Shown one piece after another: positions 24,729-33,725 of a DNA stretch of 64,000 nucleotides; positions within the stretch are counted from its first letter, which is position 1; every line of letters starts with the position of its first letter. The position numbers and the translations under genes are program-made. Origin of the DNA: Pelomonas margarita (GTDB lineage: Bacteria > Pseudomonadota > Gammaproteobacteria > Burkholderiales > Burkholderiaceae_C); assembly GCF_043555875.1 (NCBI RefSeq), contig NZ_JBIGHW010000006.1:261712-325711 (forward strand), in the 5' to 3' direction. The notes below the pieces were generated by a model. That model did no database searches. It saw nothing but the letters and a program-made list of their open reading frames with translations, and was not told where the DNA came from.

Positions 24729-26195
24729 TCAACGGGCGGGCTTGAGCAGCACGAAGCTGGTCACGTCCTCGCGACGCACCACCAGGCTCAGCGCCTTGGC
24801 CTTGTCGGCCTTCGCGACCTGCGCCTGGAAGGCCTTGACCGTGGCGACCTCGACGTTGTCGACCGACAGGATGAGATCCCCCTCACGCAGGCCGGCGCGC
24901 CCGGCGGCGCCGGTCGCAGCATCCACCTTGACCCCGGACTTCAGCTTGAGCTCCTTGCGCTGGGCCTCGGTCAGGTCCGACACCTTCAGCCCCAGCGCGG
25001 CGCTGGGCACGGCAGCCGCCGCGCCGTCACCAGCCGCGTCGCTGTCCGCGCCCGGCCGCTTGCTGCGCTCGTCCTCACCGATGGTGACGGTGAGGTCGCG
25101 GGTCTCGCCGCGACGGAATACGGTCAGCGTGGTCTTGGCGCCCGGCTTCACCGCCGCCACGAGGCGGCGCAGGTCGGCCGCCTTCTCCACGGTCTTGCCG
25201 TCCACCTTGACGACGACGTCACCGCCCTCGACGCCGGCCTTCTCGGCCGGGCTGCCGGCGATGACTGAGCGGATCACCGCCCCCTGCGCCTTGCCCAGGC
25301 CGATAGCCTCGGCGATCTCCTTGGTGATGTCGTCGGGCAGCACGCCCAGGTAGCCACGCACCACGCGGCCGCCGGCTCGCAGGTCGTTGGCGACACGGAT
25401 GGCGTCGGCGATCGGGATCGCGAACGCGATGCCCATGTAGCCGCCGCTCTGGCTGTAGATCTGCGAGTTGATGCCGATCACCTCGCCACGCATGTTGACC
25501 AGCGGCCCGCCCGAGTTGCCCGGGTTGATGGCCACGTCCGTCTGGATCAGCGGCAGCAGCTCACCCGTGTCGCGCTGCTTGGCACTGATGATGCCGGCAG
25601 TGACGGTGTTCTCCAGCCCGAACGGCGAGCCGATGGCCATCACCCACTCGCCGACCTTGGCCTTGTTGCTGTCGCCCACCTTGACGACCGGCAGGCCCGA
25701 AGCCTCGACCTTCACGACGGCCACGTCGGAGCGCTGGTCGGCGCCGATGATCTTGGCCTTGAGCTCGCGCTTGTCGGTCAGCGTGACGATGACCTCGTCG
25801 GCGCCTTGCACGACATGGGCGTTGGTCAGCACATAGCCGTCGGCGCTGAGGATGAAGCCGGAGCCGACACCGCGGCGCATCGGGCCCTCGTCCTCATCGG
25901 GCACGCCGCCGCGCGGCGCCCCGCGGCGCTGGTTGGGCACGGGCAGGCCGAAGCGGCGCAGCAGCTCCTGCATCTGCTCGTTCATCTCGGGCTGGCCCTC
26001 GGGCGCCTTCACCTTCTCGGCCGTGCGGATGTTGACGACGGCCGGCCCAACGCGCTCCACCAGCTGGGAGAAATCGGGCAGTTCGCGCGCCTGGGCCGTG
26101 GCCAGCGCGGGGCTCAACGCAAGGGCCAGCGCCAGCGCGGTGCCGGACAGCAGCAGGCTTGCACGTGCGGGAGGGTGGCGTTTCTCAACAGGCAT
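24729..26195 (-). CDS. mucD: Periplasmic serine protease/chaperone, DegP/MucD type
   Basis: A 488-residue HtrA-family protease that degrades misfolded envelope proteins. Signal peptide at residues 10-35 (ASLLLSGTALALALALSPALATAQA). The catalytic triad is His in LTNAHVV, Asp in RSDVAVVKV and Ser in INPGNSGGPLV. Two PDZ domains follow (GYLGVLPDDITKEIAEAIGL onward, and LGLKVSDLTEAQRKELKL onward). It sits 40 bases after rseA, the position of mucD in sigma-E loci, so it is probably a sigma-E-responsive protease. The start at 26195 places the signal peptide correctly. Confidence 0.93.
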   Translation of the reverse strand: MPVEKRHPPARASLLLSGTALALALALSPALATAQARELPDFSQLVERVGPAVVNIRTAEKVKAPEGQPEMNEQMQELLRRFGLPVPNQRRGAPRGGVPDEDEGPMRRGVGSGFILSADGYVLTNAHVVQGADEVIVTLTDKRELKAKIIGADQRSDVAVVKVEASGLPVVKVGDSNKAKVGEWVMAIGSPFGLENTVTAGIISAKQRDTGELLPLIQTDVAINPGNSGGPLVNMRGEVIGINSQIYSQSGGYMGIAFAIPIADAIRVANDLRAGGRVVRGYLGVLPDDITKEIAEAIGLGKAQGAVIRSVIAGSPAEKAGVEGGDVVVKVDGKTVEKAADLRRLVAAVKPGAKTTLTVFRRGETRDLTVTIGEDERSKRPGADSDAAGDGAAAAVPSAALGLKVSDLTEAQRKELKLKSGVKVDAATGAAGRAGLREGDLILSVDNVEVATVKAFQAQVAKADKAKALSLVVRREDVTSFVLLKPAR

Positions 26196-26235
26196 AGACG
26201 GTTCCAGGTTCAACAGGCAACAACAGATGTCGAGA

Positions 26236-26784
26236 CTAGAGGCCAGAGGCCGGCGCGGCGGGCGGCGCCGCCTCCCAGGAGTCGATCTCGGGCGCCGGCT
26301 CGGCCAGCCAGGCGGCGTCACGCCCGGGCATCACGGGCGGCAGCGTACGGCCTGCGGCCGTCTGCGCAAAGCTGGCGCCGGCAAGCCCCTGGCCCAGCCA
26401 GGCTGTCGACGGCGCCTGGGCCACCGACGCATCGCTCGCCGGCGGTGCGCGCAGCGGCCCCAAGCCCAGGGCCAGCACGACGAAGCTCGCCGCCACGGCC
26501 AGCGGCGGCAGCCACGCAGACGCCGGGCGCGATGCCGCCATGCGCGCCGCCGGGCCCGGCAGGCGGGCGTGCAAATCAGCCAGCAGCGCCCCGGGCTCGC
26601 GATGCAGCTTCAGCAGGTCGGCGGAGCGCAGGCCATCGCCGGCGGCATGCCACAAGGCCCAGCGCTCGCGCAGACCGGCGTCGGTGGCCCAGGCCGCATT
26701 CACGCGCGCCCAGTCCGCCGCCGTCGCGGCGCCGTCCATCACGGCGCTGAGCGAGGCGTCCAGCGCCTGGTCGGCCGGCCTCAT
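26236..26784 (-). CDS. rseA: Anti-sigma-E factor, RseA/MucA-like
   Basis: A 182-residue protein. The N-terminal RseA domain (LDASLSAVMDGAATAADWARVNAAW... RERWALWHAAGDGLRS) would hold RpoE in the cytoplasm. One membrane helix follows (WLPPLAVAASFVVLALGLGPL) and a short, Pro/Ala-rich periplasmic tail. Overlap with the rpoE stop is 4 bases (ATGA). Stress proteolysis of RseA would free RpoE. No rseB gene is present between this gene and mucD. Confidence 0.85.
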   Translation of the reverse strand: MRPADQALDASLSAVMDGAATAADWARVNAAWATDAGLRERWALWHAAGDGLRSADLLKLHREPGALLADLHARLPGPAARMAASRPASAWLPPLAVAASFVVLALGLGPLRAPPASDASVAQAPSTAWLGQGLAGASFAQTAAGRTLPPVMPGRDAAWLAEPAPEIDSWEAAPPAAPASGL

Positions 26785-27356
26785 CGCCAGCCCCCGCCGC
26801 TGAGCAACGGGCGCAGCCGCGCGGCCAGCGCCTCGCGGGCGCGGAAGATGCGCGAACGCACGGTGCCGGGCGGGCAATTCATCAGATCGGCGATTTCGTC
26901 GTAGCTCAATCCATCCACCTCACGAAGCAGCAAGGCCCGGCGTTGATCTTCCGCCAGGCCGTCGACCGCCTCGTCCAACCCTTGCGCCAACTGGCGGCTG
27001 GCAAGGATGGCCTCGGGGGTCGCATCGTCGGTTGGATGCGGGTCGGTGACGAAAGTTCCCTCCTCGTCGCCCAGCGGCTGCTCGGGCCGGCGCCGCGCCC
27101 GGTGGCGCCCGGCCGCATTGATCGCGATGCGGTAGAGCCAGGTGTAGAAGGCGCTCTCGCCGCGGAATGCGGGCAAGGCGCGATAGGCCGCGAGAAAGGT
27201 CTCCTGGCACAGGTCGGCCACGTCGGCGGGATCGCGCACGCTGCGCGAGAGCAGTCGCTCGACACGGCGCTGGTACTTCAGCACCAGCATGTCGAAGGCC
27301 GCCCGGCTGCCGGCCTGGGCCTGGCGCACCAGCAGCACATCGGCGTCGGTACTCAT
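26781..27356 (-). CDS. rpoE: RNA polymerase sigma factor RpoE (sigma-E)
   Basis: A 191-residue ECF sigma factor that controls the envelope stress response. Region 2 is RAAFDMLVLKYQRRVERLLSRSVRDPADVADLCQ and YTWLYRIAINAA. Region 4 is VDGLSYDEIADLMNCPPGTVRSRIFRAREAL with a helix-turn-helix. The start at 27356 overlaps the stop of the upstream small gene by 4 bases. The immediate downstream rseA encodes its anti-sigma factor. Confidence 0.95.
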   Translation of the reverse strand: MSTDADVLLVRQAQAGSRAAFDMLVLKYQRRVERLLSRSVRDPADVADLCQETFLAAYRALPAFRGESAFYTWLYRIAINAAGRHRARRRPEQPLGDEEGTFVTDPHPTDDATPEAILASRQLAQGLDEAVDGLAEDQRRALLLREVDGLSYDEIADLMNCPPGTVRSRIFRAREALAARLRPLLSGGGWR

Positions 27357-27772
27357 CGCTGGCGCACGGCGCCGTTCGCCGCCGAGAACAGTGTGGCCCG
27401 CAGGGCGCCCCACTGCGGCTGCTGGCGGCGCGACAGCGGCAGCCAGTGCGGCCCGGGGCTGGCCCGCAGCAGCAACCAGGCATCGAGGTCGATCAGCACG
27501 GCCAGCCGAACCACGGTCTCATCGTCGCGCGCCGGGGCGGACAGCCACCAGGCCTCGCCATCCCAGCGCAGGCGACGCCGCGCGACGGTCGCCGCCCGCC
27601 AGCCCCAAGCGGTGGCTGGCAGCACGGCCAGCCACAGGGGCCAGGCGCGCGCCTCGTGCGAACAGGCCCAGGCGGTGAGCCCTGCCGCCGCGAGCAGCAC
27701 GAGAACGGCCACCACGACCTGGACGGCCGGCTGCGGCAACAGTTGCACGACGACAGGCGGCGTGCGGCGCAT
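27353..27772 (-). CDS. YgfX/CptA-like small membrane protein, conserved hypothetical
   Basis: A 139-residue protein with two adjacent membrane segments near the N-terminus (VQVVVAVLVLLAAAGLTAWAC and WPLWLAVLPATAWGW). A soluble domain follows with WDGEAWWLSA and VRLAVLIDLDAWLLLRASP. This pattern resembles the YgfX/CptA family found upstream of rpoE in Burkholderiales. The function is not known here. It starts 13 bases after fabF and overlaps rpoE by 4 bases. Confidence 0.65.
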   Translation of the reverse strand: MRRTPPVVVQLLPQPAVQVVVAVLVLLAAAGLTAWACSHEARAWPLWLAVLPATAWGWRAATVARRRLRWDGEAWWLSAPARDDETVVRLAVLIDLDAWLLLRASPGPHWLPLSRRQQPQWGALRATLFSAANGAVRQR

Positions 27773-27785
27773 CGCCGGCAGGCGC

Positions 27786-29030
27786 TCAGACGCGCTTGAA
27801 GATCAGCGTGCCGTTGGTGCCGCCGAAGCCGAAGTTGTTCTTCGCTGCGACTTCGATCTTCATCGGCCGCGCCTCGTTGGCGCAGTAGTCCAGGTCGCAC
27901 GCGGGATCCTGGTTGAAGATGTTGATGGTCGGCGGCGCAATCTGGTCGCGGATGGCCAGCGCGGTGAAGACGGACTCGATGCCGCCCGCGCCGCCCAGCA
28001 GGTGGCCGGTCATGGACTTGGTCGAGCTGATGACCATCTGCTTGGCGTGGTCGCCAAAGGCCAGCTTGATCGCGTTGGTCTCGTTCACGTCGCCCAGCGG
28101 CGTGGACGTGCCGTGCGCGTTCATGTAGTTGACCTGGTCGGGGTTCATGCCCGCGTTGCGCAGCGCCGCGCGCATCGAGCGCTTGGGGCCGTCCACGTTG
28201 GGCGCGGTCATGTGGTACGCGTCCGCACCCATGCCGAAACCCGCCAGTTCGCAGTAGATCTTGGCGCCGCGCTTCTTGGCGTGTTCGTACTCTTCGAGCA
28301 CCAGCACGCCGGCGCCCTCGCCTAGCACGAAGCCGTCGCGGTCCTTGTCCCAGGGGCGGGACGCGGTCGCGGGGTCGTCGTTGCGGGTGGACAGCGCACG
28401 GGCGGCCGCGAAGCCACCGATGCCCAGCGGCGAGACCGCGCCTTCGGCGCCGCCCGCGATCATCACGTCGGCGTCGCCGTACTCGATGAGGCGGCCGGCT
28501 TCACCGATCGCGTGCAGGCCCGTGGTGCAGGCCGTCACGATCGCCAGGTTGGGGCCCTGGAAGCCGAAGTTGATGGAGACGTGGCCTGAGATCATGTTGA
28601 TGATCGAGGCCGGAATGAAGAACGGAGAAATGCGGCGCGGGCCGCGGTTCATCAGTTCGGTGTGGGTGTCTTCGATCAGCGGCAGGCCGCCGATGCCCGA
28701 CCCCACGAGCACGCCGATGCGCTCGGCCTGCTCTTCGGTCAGCTGATCCCCGGTGGGGATGCCGGAATCACGCACCGCCTGAAACGCCGCCGCCAGCCCG
28801 TAATGGATGAAGCCGTCCATATGGCGGGCTTCCTTGGCGGGGATGTAGTCCTCGATGTTGAAGCCCTTGACCTCACCCGCGAAGTGGCAAGCCAGGTTGC
28901 TGGCATCAAAGCGGGTGACGGTGGCAATGCCGGAACGACCAGCAAGGATGTTGGCCCAGCCTTCGGCAACGGTATTGCCGACGGGACTGATAAGGCCAAG
29001 GCCGGTGACAACAACACGGCGACGGGTCAT
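27786..29030 (-). CDS. fabF: Beta-ketoacyl-ACP synthase II
   Basis: A 414-residue condensing enzyme that extends acyl-ACP with malonyl-ACP. The Cys-His-His triad is in VTACTTGLHAIGEA (Cys), NAHGTSTPLGD (His) and MTGHLLGGAGG (His). Glycine-rich NNFGFGGTNGTLIFK ends the protein. It follows acpP by 35 bases, the usual acpP-fabF arrangement. Confidence 0.97.
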   Translation of the reverse strand: MTRRRVVVTGLGLISPVGNTVAEGWANILAGRSGIATVTRFDASNLACHFAGEVKGFNIEDYIPAKEARHMDGFIHYGLAAAFQAVRDSGIPTGDQLTEEQAERIGVLVGSGIGGLPLIEDTHTELMNRGPRRISPFFIPASIINMISGHVSINFGFQGPNLAIVTACTTGLHAIGEAGRLIEYGDADVMIAGGAEGAVSPLGIGGFAAARALSTRNDDPATASRPWDKDRDGFVLGEGAGVLVLEEYEHAKKRGAKIYCELAGFGMGADAYHMTAPNVDGPKRSMRAALRNAGMNPDQVNYMNAHGTSTPLGDVNETNAIKLAFGDHAKQMVISSTKSMTGHLLGGAGGIESVFTALAIRDQIAPPTINIFNQDPACDLDYCANEARPMKIEVAAKNNFGFGGTNGTLIFKRV

Positions 29031-29065
29031 GCGGTGCGGATCAGAGTTGCGAGAGAAAAAGGCGC

Positions 29066-29305
29066 TCAGGCCTTCTGGTGCTTGACGGCGTAGTCGATCG
29101 CCAGCTGGACGGTGGTGATCTTCTCGGCTTCTTCGTCGGGAATCTCGATGCCGAACTCGTCTTCGAGGGCCATCACCAGTTCCACGGTGTCCAGAGAATC
29201 GGCGCCCAGGTCAGCAACGAAAGCCTTCTCGTTGGTGACGTCGGCTTCCGCCACGCCAAGTTGCTCGGCAATGATCTTCTTGACTCGTGCTTCGATATCG
29301 CTCAT
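29066..29305 (-). CDS. acpP: Acyl carrier protein
   Basis: A 79-residue acidic protein that carries growing acyl chains. Phosphopantetheine attaches to the serine in DLGADSLDTVELVMALE. A strong GGAGGAG ribosome-binding site precedes the ATG, fitting high expression. A -10-like TAGAAT on the minus strand (29344-29349) suggests its own promoter in the 145-base gap after fabG. Confidence 0.97.
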   Translation of the reverse strand: MSDIEARVKKIIAEQLGVAEADVTNEKAFVADLGADSLDTVELVMALEDEFGIEIPDEEAEKITTVQLAIDYAVKHQKA

Positions 29306-29425
29306 GAACTCCTCCAGGAGAGGTTTGCAGAAAACAGCCCAGCATTCTACGGGCTCTAGATGGGCACCCCTAAATCGGGGCTCCCGGCCTGAATTCCAGA
29401 GCGCCTTCGCGCTCCGCATCCCGGC

Positions 29426-29441
29426 TCGCCCCGTGGGGCGA
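29426..29441. terminator. GC hairpin after fabG, possible attenuator
   Basis: A perfect TCGCCCC-GT-GGGGCGA hairpin 10 bases after the fabG stop, without a T run. It may limit transcription or protect the 3' end before acpP. Confidence 0.4.
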
Positions 29442-29450
29442 ACCGCGGAC

Positions 29451-30194
29451 TCAGGCCATGTACATGCCGCCGTTGACGTGCAGCTCGGTGCCCGTGATGT
29501 AAGCACCGCCGGGTGACGCCAGGAAGGCAACGGCCGCCGCGATTTCCTCGGGCGCGCCCAGGCGCCCCAGCGGGATCTGCGCCAGCAGCGCGGCCTTCTG
29601 AGCCTCGGGCAGCACCTCGGTCATGTCGGTGGCGATGAAGCCCGGCGCGACGCAGTTGACGGTGATGCCGCGGCTGCCCAGTTCGCGGGCCAGCGAGCGC
29701 GTCAGACCGGCCACACCGGCCTTGGCGGCGGCGTAGTTGGCCTGGCCGGCATTGCCGGACGCGCCGACGACGGACGTGATGTTGATGATGCGACCAGCGC
29801 GCTGCTTCATCATCGGCTTGGTGACGGCACGGGCGAGGCGGAACACGGCCTTGAGGTTGGTGTCCAGCACGGCGTCCCAGTCGTCGTCCTTCATGCGCAT
29901 GGACAGCGTGTCGCGCGTGATGCCGGCGTTGTTGACGAGCACGTCCAGGCGGCCGTCCTTGGCGACGATGTCGTCGACGGCGGCCTGGCTGGCGGCGGCG
30001 TCGGTCACGTTCAGCGCGATGCCGCGACCGCCGTGGGCCGCCAGCGCCTCGGTGATGGCGGCGGCGCCGGACTCGGTCGTGGCGGTGCCGATGACACGCC
30101 AGCCGGCCTGGGCCAGGTTCAGCGCGATGGCACGGCCGATGCCGCGGCTGGCGCCGGTGACGAGGGCGACGCCCTTGGAAGCGGATTCAGTCAT
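29451..30194 (-). CDS. fabG: 3-oxoacyl-ACP reductase
   Basis: A 247-residue SDR enzyme that reduces beta-ketoacyl-ACP with NADPH. The cofactor motif is TGASRGIGRA, then LVNNAGITRD. The active-site Ser, Tyr and Lys lie in NITSVVGASGNAGQANYAAAKAG. The start at 30194 is 4 bases after the fabD stop. Confidence 0.97.
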   Translation of the reverse strand: MTESASKGVALVTGASRGIGRAIALNLAQAGWRVIGTATTESGAAAITEALAAHGGRGIALNVTDAAASQAAVDDIVAKDGRLDVLVNNAGITRDTLSMRMKDDDWDAVLDTNLKAVFRLARAVTKPMMKQRAGRIINITSVVGASGNAGQANYAAAKAGVAGLTRSLARELGSRGITVNCVAPGFIATDMTEVLPEAQKAALLAQIPLGRLGAPEEIAAAVAFLASPGGAYITGTELHVNGGMYMA

Positions 30195-30198
30195 GGAT

Positions 30199-31143
30199 TC
30201 AGGCTCCCAGCAGGGCGCGGGCCTCGGCCAGCGAGGCGGGGTCAAAGACACAGGCAGCCTGCAGTTCGGCGTCGATGCGCTTGGCCATGCCCGTCAGCAC
30301 CTTGCCGGGGCCAGCCTCGATGATGTGGCCGACGCTGCGGGCCTTCAGCGCCTGCACGACCTCGACCCAACGCACCGGGCCGAAGGCCTGGCGGTACAGC
30401 GCGTCGCGCAGCGCGTCGGCGTTGTCAGTGATGGCCACGTCGATGTTGTTGATGACCGGGAAGGCGGCGGCGGCGAACTGCACCGTCGCCAGCTTTTCCT
30501 TCAGCCGCTCGGCGGCCGGCTTCATCAGGCTGGAGTGGAACGGCGCCGACACCGGCAGCGGCAGCGCGCGCTTGGCGCCCACGGCCTTCAGAAGTTCGGC
30601 GGCCTTCTCGGCGCCGGCCTTGCTGCCGGCGATCACCGTCTGCTTGGGGTCGTTGAAGTTGACGGCCTCGATGGCCTCGCCCGTCTCGGCGGCGGCCTGC
30701 GCACAGCCGGCGCGCACGGCATCGCCGTCCAGGCCCAGGATGGCGTACATCGCGCCCACGCCCACGGGCACGGCCTCCTGCATGGCCTGGGCGCGGAAGC
30801 GCACCAGCGGCAACGCATCGGCCAGGCTCAGCGCGCCCGACGCGACCAGCGCCGTGTACTCGCCCAGCGAATGGCCGGCGGCAGCCGCGGGCACCAGGCC
30901 CGTCTCGGCGACGAAGGCACGCCAGCAAGCGATGCCGGCCGTCAGCATGACGGGCTGGGTGTTGGTGGTCAGGTCCAGCTGGTCCTTGGGGCCGGCGTGG
31001 ATCAGCGCGGCGATGTCCTCGCCGAGGGCGGCGGAGGCTTCGTCAAGCGTGCGGCGGACTTCCGGGTGGTCGGCGAAGGCGTCGAGCATGCCGACGGCCT
31101 GCGAGCCTTGTCCGGGGAAGACAACGGCGAAAGGTGCAGTCAT
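30199..31143 (-). CDS. fabD: Malonyl-CoA:ACP transacylase
   Basis: A 314-residue enzyme that loads malonyl groups on ACP. PGQGSQAVGM and the nucleophile motif AGHSLGEYTAL are present, together with the catalytic His in SAPFHSSLM. It is 7 bases after fabH. Confidence 0.97.
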   Translation of the reverse strand: MTAPFAVVFPGQGSQAVGMLDAFADHPEVRRTLDEASAALGEDIAALIHAGPKDQLDLTTNTQPVMLTAGIACWRAFVAETGLVPAAAAGHSLGEYTALVASGALSLADALPLVRFRAQAMQEAVPVGVGAMYAILGLDGDAVRAGCAQAAAETGEAIEAVNFNDPKQTVIAGSKAGAEKAAELLKAVGAKRALPLPVSAPFHSSLMKPAAERLKEKLATVQFAAAAFPVINNIDVAITDNADALRDALYRQAFGPVRWVEVVQALKARSVGHIIEAGPGKVLTGMAKRIDAELQAACVFDPASLAEARALLGA

Positions 31144-31150
31144 AAAGATC

Positions 31151-32149
31151 TCAGTAGTTCAGCAGGGCCGCGCCCCAGGTGAAACCGCCGCCGACGCCTT
31201 CCAGCATCACGGTGTCGCCGCGCTGGATGCGGCCGCTGCGCACCGCGACGTCCAGCGCCAGCGGCACGGAGGCGGCCGAGGTGTTGCCATGCTCATCGAC
31301 GGTGACGATGAGCTTGTCCAGCGGCATGCGCAGCTTCTTGGCCGTGCCCTGCATGATGCGGATGTTGGCCTGGTGGGGAATGAGCCAGTCGATGTCGGCA
31401 TCGGTCATGCCGGCCTTGTCGAGCACCGAACGGGCCACTTTCTCGAGCACACCGACGGCGAGCTTGAAGACGGCCTGGCCGTCCATCCTCAGCAGCGGCG
31501 AGCCCAGCACCTGGCCGCCGGACACGGTGCCGGGCGTGCACAGGATGTCGCTGTGGCGCGCGTCGGCATGCAGCTCGGTGGCGAGGATGCCCGGCGTGTC
31601 GCTGACACCCAGCACGACGGCACCGGCGCCGTCGCCGAACAGCACGCAGGTGGTGCGGTCCTTGAAGTCCAGGATGCGCGAGAACACCTCGGCGCCGACG
31701 ACGAGCGCCTTGCTGGCGGCGCCGCTCTTGATCATGGCGTCCGCCACGCTGAGCGCGTAGACAAAGCCCGAGCAGACAGCCTGCACATCAAAGGCCGCGC
31801 AGCCGAAAGCGCCCAGCTTCTTCTGCAGCAGGCAGGCGGTGGACGGAAACACCATGTCGGGCGTGGACGTGGCGACGATGATGAGGTCGAGGTCGTCGGC
31901 CGTGATACCAGCCGCCTGCAAAGCCGCCTGCGCGGCCGGCAGCGCGAGATCGCTGGAAGCCTGGTCAGGCGAAGCGAAATGGCGCGCCCGGATGCCGGTG
32001 CGCTCGACGATCCAGTCGTCAGAGGTCTCGATGCCGTCGGCGGCGAGGCGGTCGGCCAGGGCCTGGTTGGTCAGCCTGTCGGCGGGCAGGAAACTGCCGG
32101 TGCCGAGGATGCGGGAATGGCGGGGAGAGGGGTGTGCGGTGGGGCTCAT
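31151..32149 (-). CDS. fabH: Beta-ketoacyl-ACP synthase III
   Basis: A 332-residue enzyme that starts fatty-acid synthesis from acetyl-CoA and malonyl-ACP. Cys is in VQAVCSGFVYAL, His in IPHQANIRI and Asn in HGNTSAASVPLAL. It overlaps the plsX stop by 4 bases (ATGA). Confidence 0.96.
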   Translation of the reverse strand: MSPTAHPSPRHSRILGTGSFLPADRLTNQALADRLAADGIETSDDWIVERTGIRARHFASPDQASSDLALPAAQAALQAAGITADDLDLIIVATSTPDMVFPSTACLLQKKLGAFGCAAFDVQAVCSGFVYALSVADAMIKSGAASKALVVGAEVFSRILDFKDRTTCVLFGDGAGAVVLGVSDTPGILATELHADARHSDILCTPGTVSGGQVLGSPLLRMDGQAVFKLAVGVLEKVARSVLDKAGMTDADIDWLIPHQANIRIMQGTAKKLRMPLDKLIVTVDEHGNTSAASVPLALDVAVRSGRIQRGDTVMLEGVGGGFTWGAALLNY

Positions 32150-33252
32150 GCAGCCTGGGCAGCGGGCGCCGCCTTGTCTCCGGCATCGGCAGCCGCTGCG
32201 CCCGTAGAGGCCTGCAGCGTGGCGACGATGCGCTCGTGTACCCGGTCAAGCAGCCGGTTGCGGGCGGCATCATAAGCGCGGGCCAGCGCGTTCTCGAAGG
32301 CGAAGGCATCGGCCGAGCCGTGGCTCTTGAACACCAGGCCGCGCAGGCCCAGCAGCGCCGCGCCGTTGAAGCGGCGATGGTCCACGCGGTGCTTGAAGCG
32401 GTTCAGCACGGGCTTGGCCAGCAGGCCGCCCAGCATGCTGAGCCAGTCGCGCGTGAACTCGGTCTTGATGAAGCCGCCCATCATGCCGGCCAGGCCTTCG
32501 GAGGCCTTGAGCATGACGTTGCCGACGAAGCCGTCGCAGACGACGATGTCCGTCGTGCCCTTGAAGATGTCATTGCCTTCGACGTTGCCGTAGAAGTTCA
32601 GCTGGCCGGCGCCGCCTGCGGCGCGCAGCAACTCGCCGGCCCGCTTGATGGTCTCGCTGCCCTTGATGGCTTCCTCGCCGATGTTGAGCAGGCCCACGCT
32701 GGGCTCCTCGATGCCGTCCACGGCCGACACCAGCGCACTGCCCAGCACGGCGAACTGCAGCAGGTTCTCGGCCGACGAGTCGACGTTGGCGCCCAGATCC
32801 AGCACCGTGGTGAAGCCGCCGCTGACATTGGGCATCACGGCTGCGATGGCCGGGCGGTCGATGCCGGCCACGGTCTTCAGCAGCACCTTGGCCACGGCCA
32901 TCAGCGCACCGGTGTTGCCGGCCGAGACGCAGGCATGCGCCAGCGGCGCCTCACCGTCGCGCCCCTCTTTCAACTGCTGGATGGCCACGCGCATGGACGA
33001 ATCCCGCTTGCGGCGCAGGGCCACCTCGATGGGGTCGTCCATCGTGACCACCTCGCTGGCCGCCACGATGCGGCAACGCGGCCAGGCGACGGCCGCCTTC
33101 AGCGCTTCCGGCTGGCCCACAAGGATGAGCTCCGCCGCCGGGTACTTGTCGAGGAAGGCCCGGCAGGCGGGCAGCGTGACCGAGGGACCGTGATCGCCGC
33201 CCATGCAGTCGACAACGAGGCGAACGGGATCAGGCAGGGGCGCGTGGGTCAT
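32146..33252 (-). CDS. plsX: Phosphate acyltransferase PlsX
   Basis: A 368-residue enzyme that makes acyl-phosphate from acyl-ACP for phospholipid synthesis. Typical blocks are VVDCMGGDHGPSVTLPA, ACVSAGNTGALMA and VCDGFVGNVMLKASEG. The order rpmF-plsX-fabH is conserved. The 130-base leader holds a terminator-like hairpin, so plsX expression may be set by readthrough from rpmF. Confidence 0.96.
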   Translation of the reverse strand: MTHAPLPDPVRLVVDCMGGDHGPSVTLPACRAFLDKYPAAELILVGQPEALKAAVAWPRCRIVAASEVVTMDDPIEVALRRKRDSSMRVAIQQLKEGRDGEAPLAHACVSAGNTGALMAVAKVLLKTVAGIDRPAIAAVMPNVSGGFTTVLDLGANVDSSAENLLQFAVLGSALVSAVDGIEEPSVGLLNIGEEAIKGSETIKRAGELLRAAGGAGQLNFYGNVEGNDIFKGTTDIVVCDGFVGNVMLKASEGLAGMMGGFIKTEFTRDWLSMLGGLLAKPVLNRFKHRVDHRRFNGAALLGLRGLVFKSHGSADAFAFENALARAYDAARNRLLDRVHERIVATLQASTGAAAADAGDKAAPAAQAA

Positions 33253-33271
33253 CGAGACAAAAGCTATTCAG

Positions 33272-33311
33272 AAAAGACCAAACCCGGCACAGCGCAGGCG
33301 CAGGCCGGGTT
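33272..33311 (-). terminator. Attenuator-like hairpin between rpmF and plsX
   Basis: On the minus strand AACCCGGC (33304-33311) pairs with GCCGGGTT (33281-33288), followed by TGGTCTTTTC. Readthrough of this partial terminator could adjust plsX-fab expression relative to rpmF. A second palindromic hairpin overlaps the rpmF stop codon (about 33355-33391). Confidence 0.65.
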
Positions 33312-33382
33312 GGCAAATTCATCGGTGCGCGCCACGACAGTGCAGCGCGTCAGCCTCAGGCCCGTCACAGGCCTGACCGGGC

Positions 33383-33568
33383 TCAGGCCGCGTCGGCCTT
33401 GCTCTTCAGCACCTTGCGGCCACGGTAGAAGCCGGTGGGGCTGATGTGGTGACGCAGGTGCACTTCGCCCGTCGTCGGCTCGATGGCCGTGCCCGGGGTC
33501 ACCAGGGCATTGTGGGAACGGTGCATGCCGCGCTTGGAAGGCGACTTCTTGTTTTGCTGAACGGCCAT
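33383..33568 (-). CDS. rpmF: 50S ribosomal protein L32
   Basis: A 61-residue basic ribosomal protein: MAVQQNKKSPSKRGMHRS, then HHISPTGFYRGRKVL, matching L32 closely. A sigma-70-type promoter lies about 80 bases upstream. It is the first gene of the rpmF-plsX-fab transcription unit. Confidence 0.97.
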   Translation of the reverse strand: MAVQQNKKSPSKRGMHRSHNALVTPGTAIEPTTGEVHLRHHISPTGFYRGRKVLKSKADAA

Positions 33569-33655
33569 GAAATTCTCCGAAATCTGCGGGGTTGGGGCTT
33601 GCGACCCCGTAGAGTGAGAACAACGCTCGAACTCCAGGCCGCAGAAAAGCCCGTG

Positions 33656-33684
33656 AGTATAGCGCCGGTTGCCGAAGTCGCCAA
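33656..33684 (-). promoter_or_regulatory. Sigma-70-type promoter of rpmF-plsX-fab
   Basis: Minus-strand TTGGCG (33679-33684), a 17-base spacer and TATACT (33656-33661): 4 of 6 and 5 of 6 consensus matches. Transcription would start near 33649, giving a leader of about 80 bases to rpmF. It lies just downstream of palindrome copy B. Confidence 0.7.
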
Positions 33685-33725
33685 GTACCCCCACCTGCTG
33701 GACGCGCGAGCGCCCGCTCGTCCAT

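Noticed and set aside
29426..29441. Strong terminator after fabG
   Set aside because: The hairpin is perfect but lacks a T run, so it is listed only as a weak candidate.
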